The notes below the pieces were generated by a model, which ran no database searches, was not told where the DNA came from, and saw nothing but the letters and a program-made list of their open reading frames with translations. A stretch of DNA of 64,000 bases from assembly GCF_026659735.1 (NCBI RefSeq), contig NZ_JANSKK010000003.1, positions 118,246-182,245 of the forward strand, given 5' to 3'. The stretch is from Staphylococcus pettenkoferi. GTDB taxonomy: Bacteria; Bacillota; Bacilli; Staphylococcales; Staphylococcaceae. The position numbers and the translations under genes are program-made. Shown here piece after piece: positions 27,239 through 36,444 of this stretch (position 1 is its first letter; each line of letters opens with the position of its first letter).

Positions 27239-27457
27239 TTACATACATAGTGCGTTGTATAAATAAAGATCACTCTTGGAGGATGAAGGGATTTGACTCA
27301 CATGTTCCACTTTCTTGTAACTATTAGCATCTTGCACTGCACCTCGCATGTCGTTGCCTTGTAAGCTGCCGATGAGTATGAGGATAAGATACGTACTGCA
27401 ACCTAACAACATAACAGTGAGATAGATGCCGATTGCCATTTTTACGGGTTTGCGCAC
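27239..27457 (-). CDS. Small single-span membrane protein
   Basis: 72 residues with one hydrophobic segment (about 8-32) and a hydrophilic C-terminal half containing an NDMRGAVQDANSYKK region. The start is GTG at 27457 with AAGGGGGA nine bases upstream, and a proper terminator follows, so it is likely real. LLGC within the membrane segment resembles a lipobox but lies too deep to be sure. Family unknown. Confidence 0.5.
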   Translation of the reverse strand: MRKPVKMAIGIYLTVMLLGCSTYLILILIGSLQGNDMRGAVQDANSYKKVEHVSQIPSSSKSDLYLYNALCM

Positions 27458-27982
27458 GAAGATTTGTCCCCCTTACGTAAGATACCTTGGATTATGGATG
27501 TAAGTATGAGCAATAACCTTTGCTCACTTTTAACTTACCACCGTGATATTAATCTATTGTAAATTAATAGTTAAAATTATATTTATCTTTGGAATTTAAA
27601 GTTTATGGCTTTTTCTTCAAAATATATTCATTACTATATTGTAAATAGCACAAAAATAACTTAAACTAATTGTATAAGTTTTTGGGGAAGCGTTTTCGAT
27701 TATGAAACAAAATTTAAGCTAAATTTACATAGAGTATAAATAATTAAAATTGAATTAATAGCGATATGCTAGTGTGGTCTTCAATAGGGATATGAAGTAT
27801 AGATAATCAGCAATCTTTTCAACCGATTAGATTGCCTAGCGGAGTATCTCCTTTTTGGTGAAATTGTAAAAAATGTAACCAAAAGAATTTTAAGAAAGAC
27901 TGACACTAGATTTTTTTATGTCTATAACGCACCTGAAATCGACCTATGTGTCAATACAACTTAATGAAGAGAGGGACGTAAC
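27458..27982. other. Upstream region of the cap operon
   Basis: A 525-base AT-rich gap between the divergent 72-residue membrane protein gene and capB. It contains the predicted cap promoter (27900-27928) and, far upstream, a weak cre-like sequence, GGGAAGCGTTTTCG at 27685-27698. No ORF is supported. The length leaves room for regulator sites. Confidence 0.5.
27900..27928 (+). promoter_or_regulatory. Predicted promoter of the capBCAED operon
   Basis: CTGACA at 27900-27905, a 17-base spacer, then TATAAC at 27923-27928. It lies 55 bases before the TTG start of capB. Confidence 0.5.
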
Positions 27983-29143
27983 TTGGTATTAATCATAATC
28001 TGCATAGGATTAATTCTCTGGCTTGGTATCGTCGACAAGCGTAAACATGCGAGACGGCTAGAGAAGATTCCAGTTCGAATTAACATCAACGGTATTCGAG
28101 GCAAGTCCACGATCACTCGCTTGATTTACGGTATGTTACGTGAAGATGAGTACCGTGTGATTGGAAAGACGACAGGCACGGATGCACGTATGATGTATTG
28201 GTTTACACCGCGGGAATATCCTGTCTATCGTAAACCGCAAGGCGCTAACATAGGGGAACAGCGCGATATTATTCGCAAGGTAGTCAAACAGAAAGCCAAC
28301 GCACTCGTGAATGAATGCATGGCAGTAAATCCGGACTACCAAATCACTTTCCAGAAAGATTTAGTTAAAGCGAATATCGGCGTCATCGTCAATGTGATGG
28401 AGGATCATATGGACGTGCTAGGTCCGACATTAGATGAGGTCGCTCAAGCCTTTACAGCGACGATTCCTTACAATGGTCATCTTGTAATCATGAAAGATGA
28501 CTATACCGACTTTTTCATCAAAGAGGCTAAGAAACGACATACCACACCGATCGTGGTAGATAAAGACACGATTTCAGAAGACTTTCTACGCCGCTTTGAC
28601 TATCTCGTCTTCCCGGATAACGTCGCGATAGCTATCGGAGTGGCAGAGGCGTTAGGTATCGACCAAGAGACGGCTGAGCGAGGCATGTTGAATGCACCAC
28701 CGGACTCGGGCGCGGTCAATATCGAGTACTTCACTGCTAACAATACGACGAACGTCTACGTCAATGCTTTCGCTGCCAATGAGCCGCAGTCTACGAAAGC
28801 GATTCTCAACAAAGTGGAGTCTTACAACTATCCTTACACCAAGAAAGTGGTCATCTTAAACTGTCGTGGTGATAGAGTCGATCGTACGCGTATGTTCGCG
28901 GAGAACTTTATCGCTGAAGTCGATTACGACACGTTAATCTGTACGGGTAAAAGTACGCAGCTTGTAACTGAAATCATGCGTTCACAACCCGATAAGAAAT
29001 ACTTAAACTTCGAAGGTCATGATATCCATGATGTCGAAGAAGCGGTGTTACATGAAGCACAGAACGCACTCATCTTCTGTGTTGGTAATATTCATGGACA
29101 TGGTAAACAAATTGCCCAATATATAGAAAGGATAGGAAAATAA
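27983..29143 (+). CDS. capB: Poly-gamma-glutamate synthase subunit CapB
   Basis: The ATP-dependent amide ligase of poly-gamma-glutamate (PGA) synthesis, related to Mur ligases. 386 residues, with an N-terminal membrane segment (1-15) and a nucleotide loop GIRGKST at residues 37-43 (NINGIRGKSTITRLI). VNVMEDHMDVLGPTLDE carries the Mur-ligase-like metal site. The start is TTG at 27983 with GAGAGGGA upstream. It is the first gene of a five-gene operon; capC begins 1 base after its stop. In S. epidermidis this polymer protects against antimicrobial peptides and phagocytes. Confidence 0.93.
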   Translation: MVLIIICIGLILWLGIVDKRKHARRLEKIPVRININGIRGKSTITRLIYGMLREDEYRVIGKTTGTDARMMYWFTPREYPVYRKPQGANIGEQRDIIRKVVKQKANALVNECMAVNPDYQITFQKDLVKANIGVIVNVMEDHMDVLGPTLDEVAQAFTATIPYNGHLVIMKDDYTDFFIKEAKKRHTTPIVVDKDTISEDFLRRFDYLVFPDNVAIAIGVAEALGIDQETAERGMLNAPPDSGAVNIEYFTANNTTNVYVNAFAANEPQSTKAILNKVESYNYPYTKKVVILNCRGDRVDRTRMFAENFIAEVDYDTLICTGKSTQLVTEIMRSQPDKKYLNFEGHDIHDVEEAVLHEAQNALIFCVGNIHGHGKQIAQYIERIGK

Positions 29144-29144
29144 C

Positions 29145-29597
29145 ATGATAGGTTCAGAATTATATTTCTCATTATTCGTCGGCATCGTTCTCAGTCTCAT
29201 CTTTGCCGAAAAATTTGGTATTAGTCCAGCTGGGCTCGTAGTTCCAGGTTATTTAGCACTCATCTTTGATCAACCCATAATGTTACTTTCAGTGCTCGTC
29301 ATCAGTTGCATTACATACTTTATCGTCAATCATGGTATCAGCCGTGTCGTTATTCTATATGGACGTCGTAAGTTCGCAGCGATGATCTTAACAGGTATGG
29401 TCATGAAGTTTATCTTTGATCTCATCTATCCGCTCACACCCTTTGAGATGGTCGAAATGTCAGGTATCGGGGTGGTCATCCCTGGTATCATCGCTAACAC
29501 GATTCAGAAACAAGGTGCAGTCATCACACTATCCACGTGTATGTTACTCACTTGTATCACGTATGTCATTCTCTTCTTCTACAGCTTTATTAGTTAG
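29145..29597 (+). CDS. capC: Poly-gamma-glutamate synthase subunit CapC
   Basis: A 150-residue, almost wholly hydrophobic protein with about four to five membrane segments. KFGISPAGLVVPGYLAL and GIGVVIPGIIANTIQKQG are family patterns. CapC forms the membrane part of the PGA synthase with CapB. It is translated one base after capB and 12 bases before capA. Confidence 0.92.
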   Translation: MIGSELYFSLFVGIVLSLIFAEKFGISPAGLVVPGYLALIFDQPIMLLSVLVISCITYFIVNHGISRVVILYGRRKFAAMILTGMVMKFIFDLIYPLTPFEMVEMSGIGVVIPGIIANTIQKQGAVITLSTCMLLTCITYVILFFYSFIS

Positions 29598-29609
29598 TGA
29601 GGGTCAGTT

Positions 29610-30677
29610 ATGAAGGATAAAAAATTTACAATTTCTGAACGCGTCTTAAAGTGGACGAAGAAGACGAAGAAACATAACTTTATCATTATGATTACCATCA
29701 CGATTATTGCTGTGTTGCTGCTCATCTTTGCGATGACACGACAAACCATTGAACCTGTGAAAGGTATGGCTAAGAAGAATGATGACATACAAATGACCTA
29801 TTTAGGTAACGTGAACTTAGATAAACATATGCGGATGCAAGATTTAGATCATACTTTCGGAGCACTTAAAGATGTGCTCCAACAGAGTGACTATTCCACA
29901 GCAAGTCTTGAAACAAGTAAGCTTGCTGGCAATCAGAATGAGAACATCAAGAAGAATATTGAGAACATTATGTCCTTGAAGAAGCTGAATTTGAAGACGC
30001 TCAATCTCGTGAATGACAAGTTAGATAATAAGCAAATTCAAGAGTTGAATAAAAGGGTAGAAGCTCAGACAGATTACAACTTTTTAACTGGTAACGGCTC
30101 CAACCTTATTAACAGTAAAGCAGTTCAACAAGATATTAAAGGCAAGAAAGTGGCTACCATTTCATTGACAGATACAAGATCAGACTATACAGATTCCTTA
30201 AAGAATACATCTTCTATCAGTATGGAACCGCGTATTTTTATCCCGCTCATCAAGAAGTTGAAAGATCAGAATGATTACGTGGTCGTCAACGCAGACTGGG
30301 GAATTCCTAACGAGAAGCAAGTCACGACAAGACAACGTGAATTTGCGCATGCGATGGCAGATTCAGGCGCAGATGTCATCGTAGGTCACAATAGTGTCGT
30401 TCAAGAAATAGAACAATATAAAGGCACAGATGTCTTCTACAGTTTAGGTAACGTCACAGCTGAAGGTTTCTTGTCTAAGACGAAACAAGGTTTAGCAGTT
30501 CAACAGAATTGGAATGGCAAACATTCTAAATTCAAATTAACGCCAATTAAGACTAAGGGCGGCGTTGTCTCAGAAGCGAATCCAAATAAAGTCGAAGAAC
30601 GTAAACTACTGAATAATATTCAAACGAAAGATGTGAAGTTGAAGAAAGAGAACGGAGGTTACGTCTATGAGAACTAA
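29610..30677 (+). CDS. capA: Poly-gamma-glutamate export/synthesis protein CapA
   Basis: 355 residues with one membrane segment (about 26-46), so the bulk faces outside. The PGA_cap metallophosphatase-like domain shows MTYLGNVNLD at the start, VVVNADWG in the middle and DVIVGHNSVVQEIEQY with YSLGNV near the end. CapA is needed for export or elongation of the polymer. Its last 11 bases overlap the start of the small capE gene. Confidence 0.9.
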   Translation: MKDKKFTISERVLKWTKKTKKHNFIIMITITIIAVLLLIFAMTRQTIEPVKGMAKKNDDIQMTYLGNVNLDKHMRMQDLDHTFGALKDVLQQSDYSTASLETSKLAGNQNENIKKNIENIMSLKKLNLKTLNLVNDKLDNKQIQELNKRVEAQTDYNFLTGNGSNLINSKAVQQDIKGKKVATISLTDTRSDYTDSLKNTSSISMEPRIFIPLIKKLKDQNDYVVVNADWGIPNEKQVTTRQREFAHAMADSGADVIVGHNSVVQEIEQYKGTDVFYSLGNVTAEGFLSKTKQGLAVQQNWNGKHSKFKLTPIKTKGGVVSEANPNKVEERKLLNNIQTKDVKLKKENGGYVYEN

Positions 30678-30828
30678 AGAGAGATGGGTCTATATCGCAA
30701 TCATTGCTATCATTGTCGTGATCTTTCTCATGGTTACTTTTGCGAAAGCGAACGAAGGACTCGATCATTATGAGAAACAAGATATCCAGATCGAGCGCCA
30801 ACAATATCTATCTAAAGGAGCCAGCTAA
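30667..30828 (+). CDS. capE: Small PGA operon protein CapE/PgsE
   Basis: A 53-residue protein: MRTKERWVYIA, a single membrane segment (about 8-25) and an acidic/basic tail ending YLSKGAS. The ATG at 30667 sits inside the end of capA, with GGAGG 10 bases before it, and the stop lies 2 bases before the capD ATG. Bacillus PGA operons carry a similarly short one-span protein (CapE, 47 residues; PgsE, 55) that is required for full polymer synthesis. Position, size and topology all fit; sequence identity is low, so the name is an inference. Confidence 0.7.
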   Translation: MRTKERWVYIAIIAIIVVIFLMVTFAKANEGLDHYEKQDIQIERQQYLSKGAS

Positions 30829-30830
30829 GT

Positions 30831-32432
30831 ATGTCAATGTATAACAAGAAATTTCTCATTGTAGTCTTAGCGCTTGTTATTGTCGTCTCCTTTATCTTCT
30901 ACTTTGTGACTAAACCGGACAGCTACAACAAAGACGACCTTTACGAGAATAAGATTGCAGACCATAATCAGAACTATTCTAATAAGAACTACGGCGTGGC
31001 AACGAATAATCCTATCGCGCAACGTGTAGGGGAGAAGATTATTAACGATGGAGGTAACGCAGTAGATGCGGCGATTGGTGTCTCTTACGCATTAGCAGTT
31101 ACAGAACCTCACTCTTCCGGTATAGGTGGTGGGGGTGCCATGTTGACTTACGATGGTAAAGAGAACGACGAGCCAAACCAATATCAATACAAAGATATCT
31201 CCTCTTACGATTACAAGCAAGGGGACCAAATTGGTACGCCAGGCTTCGTGAAAGGGATGCATGAAGTTCACGATAAAGAGGGTAAAATGGATGAGAAAGA
31301 GATCTTAAACCGTGTCATCCCATTAGCGAAAGATGGTTTCGAAATCGATTCTGAACTTGAGCGCAGTTTGAAACTCTTCGGTGATAAGATTGACCGCGAT
31401 ACACCATTCTTCAACGATGAGAAGACAAAGCGTCAAGGTGACGTTGTTAAACAGCCTGAGCTAGCGAAGACGTTAGAAGGTATCAGAGATCATGGTCCAG
31501 ATTACTTTTACGATAAGGTAGGTAAAAGTATTTCCAAACAGCTCGATGATAAATTGACAGAGAAAGACTTTAAAGACTACAAGCCAGAACAAAAAGACCC
31601 TGTCAGCACGACGTACCTTAACAATAAAGTCTACTCAGCATCTAACCCACTCGGTGGAACGTTAATGTTACAAGGATTGAAGATTGACGAAAGTGTCAAT
31701 GACTCGCCGACATTAAACGACCGAGATGACTTTATTCAGAATATCATTGATGCGCGTGACTTGATGTATCGTAACCGCGATATCGTTAACGGCAACGATG
31801 CAGACTATAGCCAATACTTATCTCAAGATTATATTTCTGGAGAGCTTCAGAAGATTAAAGCAGGTAACGGCTTTGACAACAGCTTCTCAAATGACATAGA
31901 AACGATGTCTACCACTCACTTTGTGGTCATTGACAAGCAAGGTAAGATGGCGAGTACGACAAATACGCTATCTAGCTTCTTTGGCTCCGGTAAGTTTATG
32001 AAAGAAGGCTTCTACATGAATGATTCACTATCAAACTTCTCGAAATCAGAAGCCAGTCCAAACCACGGCGAGCCACATAAACAGCCAAGATCCTTTACTG
32101 CACCATCTATTGTCGTAGGGCCTGATTTCTACCTCGGTATTGGTACGCCAGGAGGTAACAAGATTCCTACCACTGAGAACGAAGTCCTTATCGATTACTT
32201 GCGTGGTCAAGGCACATTGCAACAATCTATCGACAAACCACGTTTCTACAACGACGGCGATACGGTTTATTATGAAAATGCAATGAAGAAAAGCGACATT
32301 GAAACATTTGAACGTATGGGCTATCAAACAGAGGAGAAACGTAACGATCCAAACTTTGGTAGTATCCAAGCCGCATCATTCAACAAGAAAGATAAACGTG
32401 TAGAAATTGGTCACGATGTAGGTAATAGGTAG
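30831..32432 (+). CDS. capD: Gamma-glutamyltranspeptidase CapD, PGA anchoring
   Basis: A 533-residue gamma-glutamyltransferase with an N-terminal membrane anchor (about 7-26). The family fold is clear: GNAVDAAIGVSYALAVTEPHSSGIGGGG near residue 75. The self-cleavage/nucleophile threonine is in MSTTHFVV (Thr361 or Thr362), followed by STTNTLSSFFGSG. In Bacillus and S. epidermidis, CapD cleaves PGA and links it to peptidoglycan. A TTGACTAAA-like alternative start is not needed: AAAGGAG precedes the ATG. It is the last gene of the operon. Confidence 0.92.
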   Translation: MSMYNKKFLIVVLALVIVVSFIFYFVTKPDSYNKDDLYENKIADHNQNYSNKNYGVATNNPIAQRVGEKIINDGGNAVDAAIGVSYALAVTEPHSSGIGGGGAMLTYDGKENDEPNQYQYKDISSYDYKQGDQIGTPGFVKGMHEVHDKEGKMDEKEILNRVIPLAKDGFEIDSELERSLKLFGDKIDRDTPFFNDEKTKRQGDVVKQPELAKTLEGIRDHGPDYFYDKVGKSISKQLDDKLTEKDFKDYKPEQKDPVSTTYLNNKVYSASNPLGGTLMLQGLKIDESVNDSPTLNDRDDFIQNIIDARDLMYRNRDIVNGNDADYSQYLSQDYISGELQKIKAGNGFDNSFSNDIETMSTTHFVVIDKQGKMASTTNTLSSFFGSGKFMKEGFYMNDSLSNFSKSEASPNHGEPHKQPRSFTAPSIVVGPDFYLGIGTPGGNKIPTTENEVLIDYLRGQGTLQQSIDKPRFYNDGDTVYYENAMKKSDIETFERMGYQTEEKRNDPNFGSIQAASFNKKDKRVEIGHDVGNR

Positions 32433-32446
32433 GAATGAACATACTG

Positions 32447-32487
32447 ACACCCTTATTTACAATTCGAGTAGATAGGGGTGTTTTTAT
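32447..32487 (+). terminator. Terminator of the cap operon
   Basis: ACACCC pairs with GGGTGT over a loop of about 25 bases, followed by TTTTTA. Confidence 0.65.
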
Positions 32488-32664
32488 GTTGTCTTAGAAA
32501 ATAAGTTTTTCAACTATTATGAAAATAAAATTTTGAAATTTGTAAATATCTAGGCTTAAATCGATGGACATTCAGAATTTAATTGGTATTATAATAGTAA
32601 TAATAGCTGCGCTAAACCACATTAGCAACAGCGAAATAACAACAAGATACGGAGAGTGAATGGG

Positions 32665-33381
32665 ATGATATATGCAGGAATACTCGCTGGTGGTATTGGT
32701 TCTAGAATGGGGAATGTTCCACTACCTAAACAGTTTTTAGATTTAGATGGAAAGCCAATAATCGTTCACACTGTGGAAAAATTCGTTTTGACAAATGAAA
32801 TAGATCAAATATACATCGCTGTACCAAAAAATTGGATGCAGCATACAATAGATATTTTAAAGAAATATCATTTAGATAAAGAACGTATCACGGTGCTGAG
32901 TGGTGGAGAAAATCGTAATGAAACAATTATGAATATCATTCGTCATATTGAAACAACACGTGCAATTGAAGAAGACGATTTACTCATAACCCATGATGCA
33001 GTAAGGCCATTTTTAACACGAAGAATTATTAAGGAAAACATCGATAATGGTTTGAAGTATGGTGCTGTAGATACAGTTATTCCAGCCATCGATACAATTA
33101 TTACTTCAACTGATAATGAATATATTTCTGAAGTTCCTGTGCGTAGCGAGATGTATCAAGGCCAGACACCTCAAACTTTTAACATTAGTTTACTCAAAGA
33201 AAGTTATAGCCAACTTTCTGAGAGTGAGAAAGAGATACTTACTGATGCCTGTAAAATACTTGTAGTTTTGAATAAGAAAGTCAAAATTGTTGAAGGCGAA
33301 CTATTTAATATAAAGATTACTACGCCGTATGATCTCAAAGTTGCTAATTCTATCTTAATTGGTGGGATTGCTCATGATTAA
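32665..33381 (+). CDS. tarI: Ribitol-5-phosphate cytidylyltransferase TarI (cassette 1)
   Basis: It makes CDP-ribitol from CTP and ribitol-5-phosphate for wall teichoic acid. The IspD/TarI nucleotide-binding signature is near the N-terminus: [21 protein letters not shown]. Other features are [11 protein letters not shown] and the C-terminal [15 protein letters not shown]. From the ATG at 32665 the protein is 238 residues, the same as the second copy; an in-frame GTG at 32656 overlaps the GGAGAG ribosome site. It overlaps tarJ by 8 bases. Codons look AT-richer than in the cap operon. Confidence 0.92.
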   Translation: MIYAGILAGGIGSRMGNVPLPKQFLDLDGKPIIVHTVEKFVLTNEIDQIYIAVPKNWMQHTIDILKKYHLDKERITVLSGGENRNETIMNIIRHIETTRAIEEDDLLITHDAVRPFLTRRIIKENIDNGLKYGAVDTVIPAIDTIITSTDNEYISEVPVRSEMYQGQTPQTFNISLLKESYSQLSESEKEILTDACKILVVLNKKVKIVEGELFNIKITTPYDLKVANSILIGGIAHD

Positions 33382-34399
33382 TCAAGTATATCAATTAGTA
33401 GCCCCACGACAATTTGAAATATCATATAAAAGTCGAGCGATTAATGGTGAACACGTCATTGTGCGTCCGCAATACTTATCTATTTGTGCTGCTGATCAAC
33501 GTTATTATACAGGTAGTCGTTCGAAAGAAGTACTTAGTGATAAACTTCCTATGTCTTTAATACATGAAGCTGTAGGAGAAGTCGTGTATGACAGCAAAGG
33601 TAAGTTTAGTAAAGGTACAAAGGTATTATTAGTACCAAACACACCGGTCGAAGAAAATGAGGTGATCGGTGAGAATTATTTAAGAAGTAGCAAATTTAGA
33701 TCAAGTGGATTTGATGGTTTTATGCAAGATTATGTTTTTATGAAACATGATCGAGTAGTACCACTACCTGATGATATAGATATGAGTATTGTTTCTTTTA
33801 CAGAATTAGTCTCAGTGAGTTGGCATGCTCTACAGCGGTTTGACCGTAAATCGATACGTAATCGTAACTGCTTTGGTGTTTGGGGAGATGGTAATTTAGG
33901 CTACATTACTGCTTTATTATTAAGAACACTTTATCCTAAAGCCACTATTTATGTTTTTGGGAAAACCGATTATAAATTGCAACATTTCTCCTTTGTAAAT
34001 GAAACATTTAATATTAATCATATTCCTAAGTCTTTGACATTTGATCATGCTTTTGAGTGTGTGGGTGGTAAGGGGAGTCAAGCTGCAATTAATCAGATTA
34101 TTGACTATATTGCTCCAGAAGGAAGTATTGGTTTATTAGGTGTGAGTGAGTACGACGTTGAAATTAATACACGCATGGTGTTAGAGAAAGGATTAACACT
34201 AATTGGAAGTAGTAGAAGTAGCGCGCAAGATTTTCAGCAAATAGCTAAACTTTATCATGATAAACCAGAGATAGTGCAAAGTCTTTCTTTATTAAAAGGC
34301 AATGAATACGAAGTGAAAAATATTAATCAAATCATTCAAGCATTTGAAGAAGATTTATCAAGTTCTTGGGGGAAAACAGTACTTAAATGGACGATTTAA
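33374..34399 (+). CDS. tarJ: Ribulose-5-phosphate reductase TarJ (cassette 1)
   Basis: It reduces ribulose-5-phosphate to ribitol-5-phosphate with NADPH and works with TarI. A 341-residue zinc alcohol-dehydrogenase-like protein, with [14 protein letters not shown] near residue 37, [10 protein letters not shown], and a nucleotide-binding [17 protein letters not shown] at about 170. The ATG at 33374 overlaps the end of tarI by 8 bases, the same layout as in the second copy. tarL follows after 33 bases. Confidence 0.92.
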   Translation: MINQVYQLVAPRQFEISYKSRAINGEHVIVRPQYLSICAADQRYYTGSRSKEVLSDKLPMSLIHEAVGEVVYDSKGKFSKGTKVLLVPNTPVEENEVIGENYLRSSKFRSSGFDGFMQDYVFMKHDRVVPLPDDIDMSIVSFTELVSVSWHALQRFDRKSIRNRNCFGVWGDGNLGYITALLLRTLYPKATIYVFGKTDYKLQHFSFVNETFNINHIPKSLTFDHAFECVGGKGSQAAINQIIDYIAPEGSIGLLGVSEYDVEINTRMVLEKGLTLIGSSRSSAQDFQQIAKLYHDKPEIVQSLSLLKGNEYEVKNINQIIQAFEEDLSSSWGKTVLKWTI

Positions 34400-34432
34400 G
34401 TTTCGTTAGATATAAAGTGGAGGTTTATAACT

Positions 34433-36121
34433 TTGAAAAAACCAGCATGCATCATAGATAAAATTTACTGGGAAAGAATTCAGCTGTTTATAGAAGGTAG
34501 ATTACTTGGAGTAGAAGAAAAGCAGAAGTCGTTTTTTTTACGTAATTTGACAGAGACAAAAGAAGTTAAAGCAAATGATGTGACATTTGATGGGGAACAT
34601 TTTAAAGCACGCTTTAACATAGCCATTTTAAATGATGGAGATTATCTACCTAAAGATCAATATTTACTCATTTATAAATCAAATTTAGACTATATAGCTT
34701 CAATTAATACTCAATATCTTTCTTTAAATAAATATGATTTAGATGAACATGAGTTAGATAAATATCATTCCGCTGAAACTAGAAATGATCAAAATAACGT
34801 ACTATTAAGTCAACTTGGTAAAACTTTTAAGAAAAATGGTACGTCACAAAATACGCAATATTCGGTTGTACCGGCTATATCACGAGAAGTAAATGAATTT
34901 GTTTTTAAAGTAATGTTTAAACAACCTATCTTTAATAGTTCTACGTTGAAACAAAAACTATTAAAATTGAAATTGCAGTATAACCATAAATCTTATCAAG
35001 TGCGTAATTTTATCTTTAAATCAATATTTAATACAGTTAAATTCTTCCATCTTAGAAAAGGGCATACAGTGTTATTTACATCAGATTCTAGAGCGGAGAT
35101 GTCAGGTAACTTTGAATTTGTTTATAAGGAAATGTTAAGACAGCATCTAGATGATAAGTATCAAATTCATCAACTATTCAAGCCCAATATTAAAGATAGA
35201 AGGAATTTCATAGAAAAATTTAAATTACCGTATTTGTTAGGTAAAGCAGATTATATATTTGTTGATGATTTTCATCCACTACTTTACAGAGTGAAGTTCC
35301 GTAAAAGCCAAGAAATTATTCAATTATGGCATGCGGTAGGAGCGTTTAAGACTGTAGGGTTCAGCCGTGCAGGAAAAAAGGGCGGGCCAATGTTTGATTC
35401 GCCAAACCACCGTAATTACACTAAGGCTTATGTATCATCTCAGACAGATGTACCTTTCTATGGAGAAGCCTTTGGTATAAAAGAGAGAAATATAATTCCA
35501 ACTGGAGTGCCTAGAACAGATATATTGTTCAATGAAGAGTATAAATTGCAAATTACTAACCAAATGGAAGAAGAATTGCCTCAAATTAAAGGTAAGAAAG
35601 TTATTTTGTTTGCACCAACGTTTAGAGGCAATGGGGTTAAGACAGCACATTATCCATTTTTTAAAATTGATTTCAAACGTTTAGCCAATTATTGTGAGCA
35701 AAATAATGCAGTTGTGTTATTCAAAATGCATCCTTTCGTTAGAAATAAGTTAACTATCGATCGTCGATATCAAGATATATTTATTGATGTTTCAGATTAT
35801 CGAGAAGTAAATGATATATTATTTGTTACTGATATATTAATCAGCGATTACTCATCGCTCATATATGAATATGCAGTATTTGAGAAACCGATGCTCTTTT
35901 ATGCATTTGATTTAGAAGATTACACAGCTACTAGAGATTTCTATGAACCATATGAAGAATTTGTGCCAGGTAAAATTGTGACACATTTTGAAGATGTAAT
36001 AAATGCTTTGGAACAGAATGATTTTGAACAAGAGAAAGTACCTGTATTCTTACGAAAACATTTTAAATATAGAGATGGCAGATCTAGTGAAAGAATAGTG
36101 AGAGATTTATTCGGGAGTTAA
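34433..36121 (+). CDS. tarL: Poly(ribitol-phosphate) polymerase TarL (cassette 1)
   Basis: It polymerises ribitol-phosphate from CDP-ribitol onto the teichoic acid linkage unit at the inner face of the membrane. 562 residues: an N-terminal substrate-related region (IDKIYWERIQLFIEG) and a C-terminal CDP-glycerol glycerophosphotransferase-type domain with IQLWHAVGAFKTVGFSR near residue 300, FAPTFRGNG near 400, VLFKMHPFVRNK and LISDYSSLIYEY near 475. The start is TTG at 34433 behind GGAGG. A second, diverged copy lies at 46854-48536. Confidence 0.92.
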   Translation: MKKPACIIDKIYWERIQLFIEGRLLGVEEKQKSFFLRNLTETKEVKANDVTFDGEHFKARFNIAILNDGDYLPKDQYLLIYKSNLDYIASINTQYLSLNKYDLDEHELDKYHSAETRNDQNNVLLSQLGKTFKKNGTSQNTQYSVVPAISREVNEFVFKVMFKQPIFNSSTLKQKLLKLKLQYNHKSYQVRNFIFKSIFNTVKFFHLRKGHTVLFTSDSRAEMSGNFEFVYKEMLRQHLDDKYQIHQLFKPNIKDRRNFIEKFKLPYLLGKADYIFVDDFHPLLYRVKFRKSQEIIQLWHAVGAFKTVGFSRAGKKGGPMFDSPNHRNYTKAYVSSQTDVPFYGEAFGIKERNIIPTGVPRTDILFNEEYKLQITNQMEEELPQIKGKKVILFAPTFRGNGVKTAHYPFFKIDFKRLANYCEQNNAVVLFKMHPFVRNKLTIDRRYQDIFIDVSDYREVNDILFVTDILISDYSSLIYEYAVFEKPMLFYAFDLEDYTATRDFYEPYEEFVPGKIVTHFEDVINALEQNDFEQEKVPVFLRKHFKYRDGRSSERIVRDLFGS

Positions 36122-36180
36122 GCATAAAAAAATTAACATTGATTAATAAAAAGATTATTATTTTAATCATATAAGAATAA

Positions 36181-36351
36181 GTGAAAATACGCTTAGCCAG
36201 AAAACATAGCCTCCGCTTAAATGCGCATTTACTTAAAGAAGTAGATAATTATTTAATTGTCATACTCCATCCAAAACTTGAAGCGATACGACGCAATGAT
36301 TATCCTGCAGTATTCTTTTTTGAAGAGTGGTTTAAGGAAAACCATGATTAA
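36181..36351 (+). CDS. Possible short ORF or gene remnant
   Basis: An open frame of 56 codons: GTG directly after a TAA, then KIRLARKHSLRLNAHLLKEV, a hydrophobic middle (YLIVILHP), and FFFEEWFKENHD at the end. It has no good ribosome site. The peptide looks protein-like and its bases differ from the AT-rich flanks, so it may be the end of a broken gene. Not recognised. Confidence 0.25.
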   Translation: MKIRLARKHSLRLNAHLLKEVDNYLIVILHPKLEAIRRNDYPAVFFFEEWFKENHD

Positions 36352-36402
36352 TTATACTAGATTGGAATTCATAGATAAGTAAATATAAGTTAAATAGCTC
36401 AA

Positions 36403-36436
36403 TTACAAAGCCACACCCAACGCGAGGTGTGGCTTT
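36403..36436 (-). terminator. Terminator of the epimerase-ykvI pair
   Basis: On the minus strand AAAGCCACACC pairs with GGGTGTGGCTTT around a short loop. The following T-run is short. Confidence 0.65.
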
Positions 36437-36444
36437 AATCATGG

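Larger units (their letters stand above)
36122..36444. other. Gap after tarL with a short ORF and a terminator
   Basis: 323 bases between tarL and the convergent ykvI-like gene. It contains a 56-codon open frame (36181-36351) and a minus-strand terminator (36403-36436). No clear tarL terminator was seen. Confidence 0.5.
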
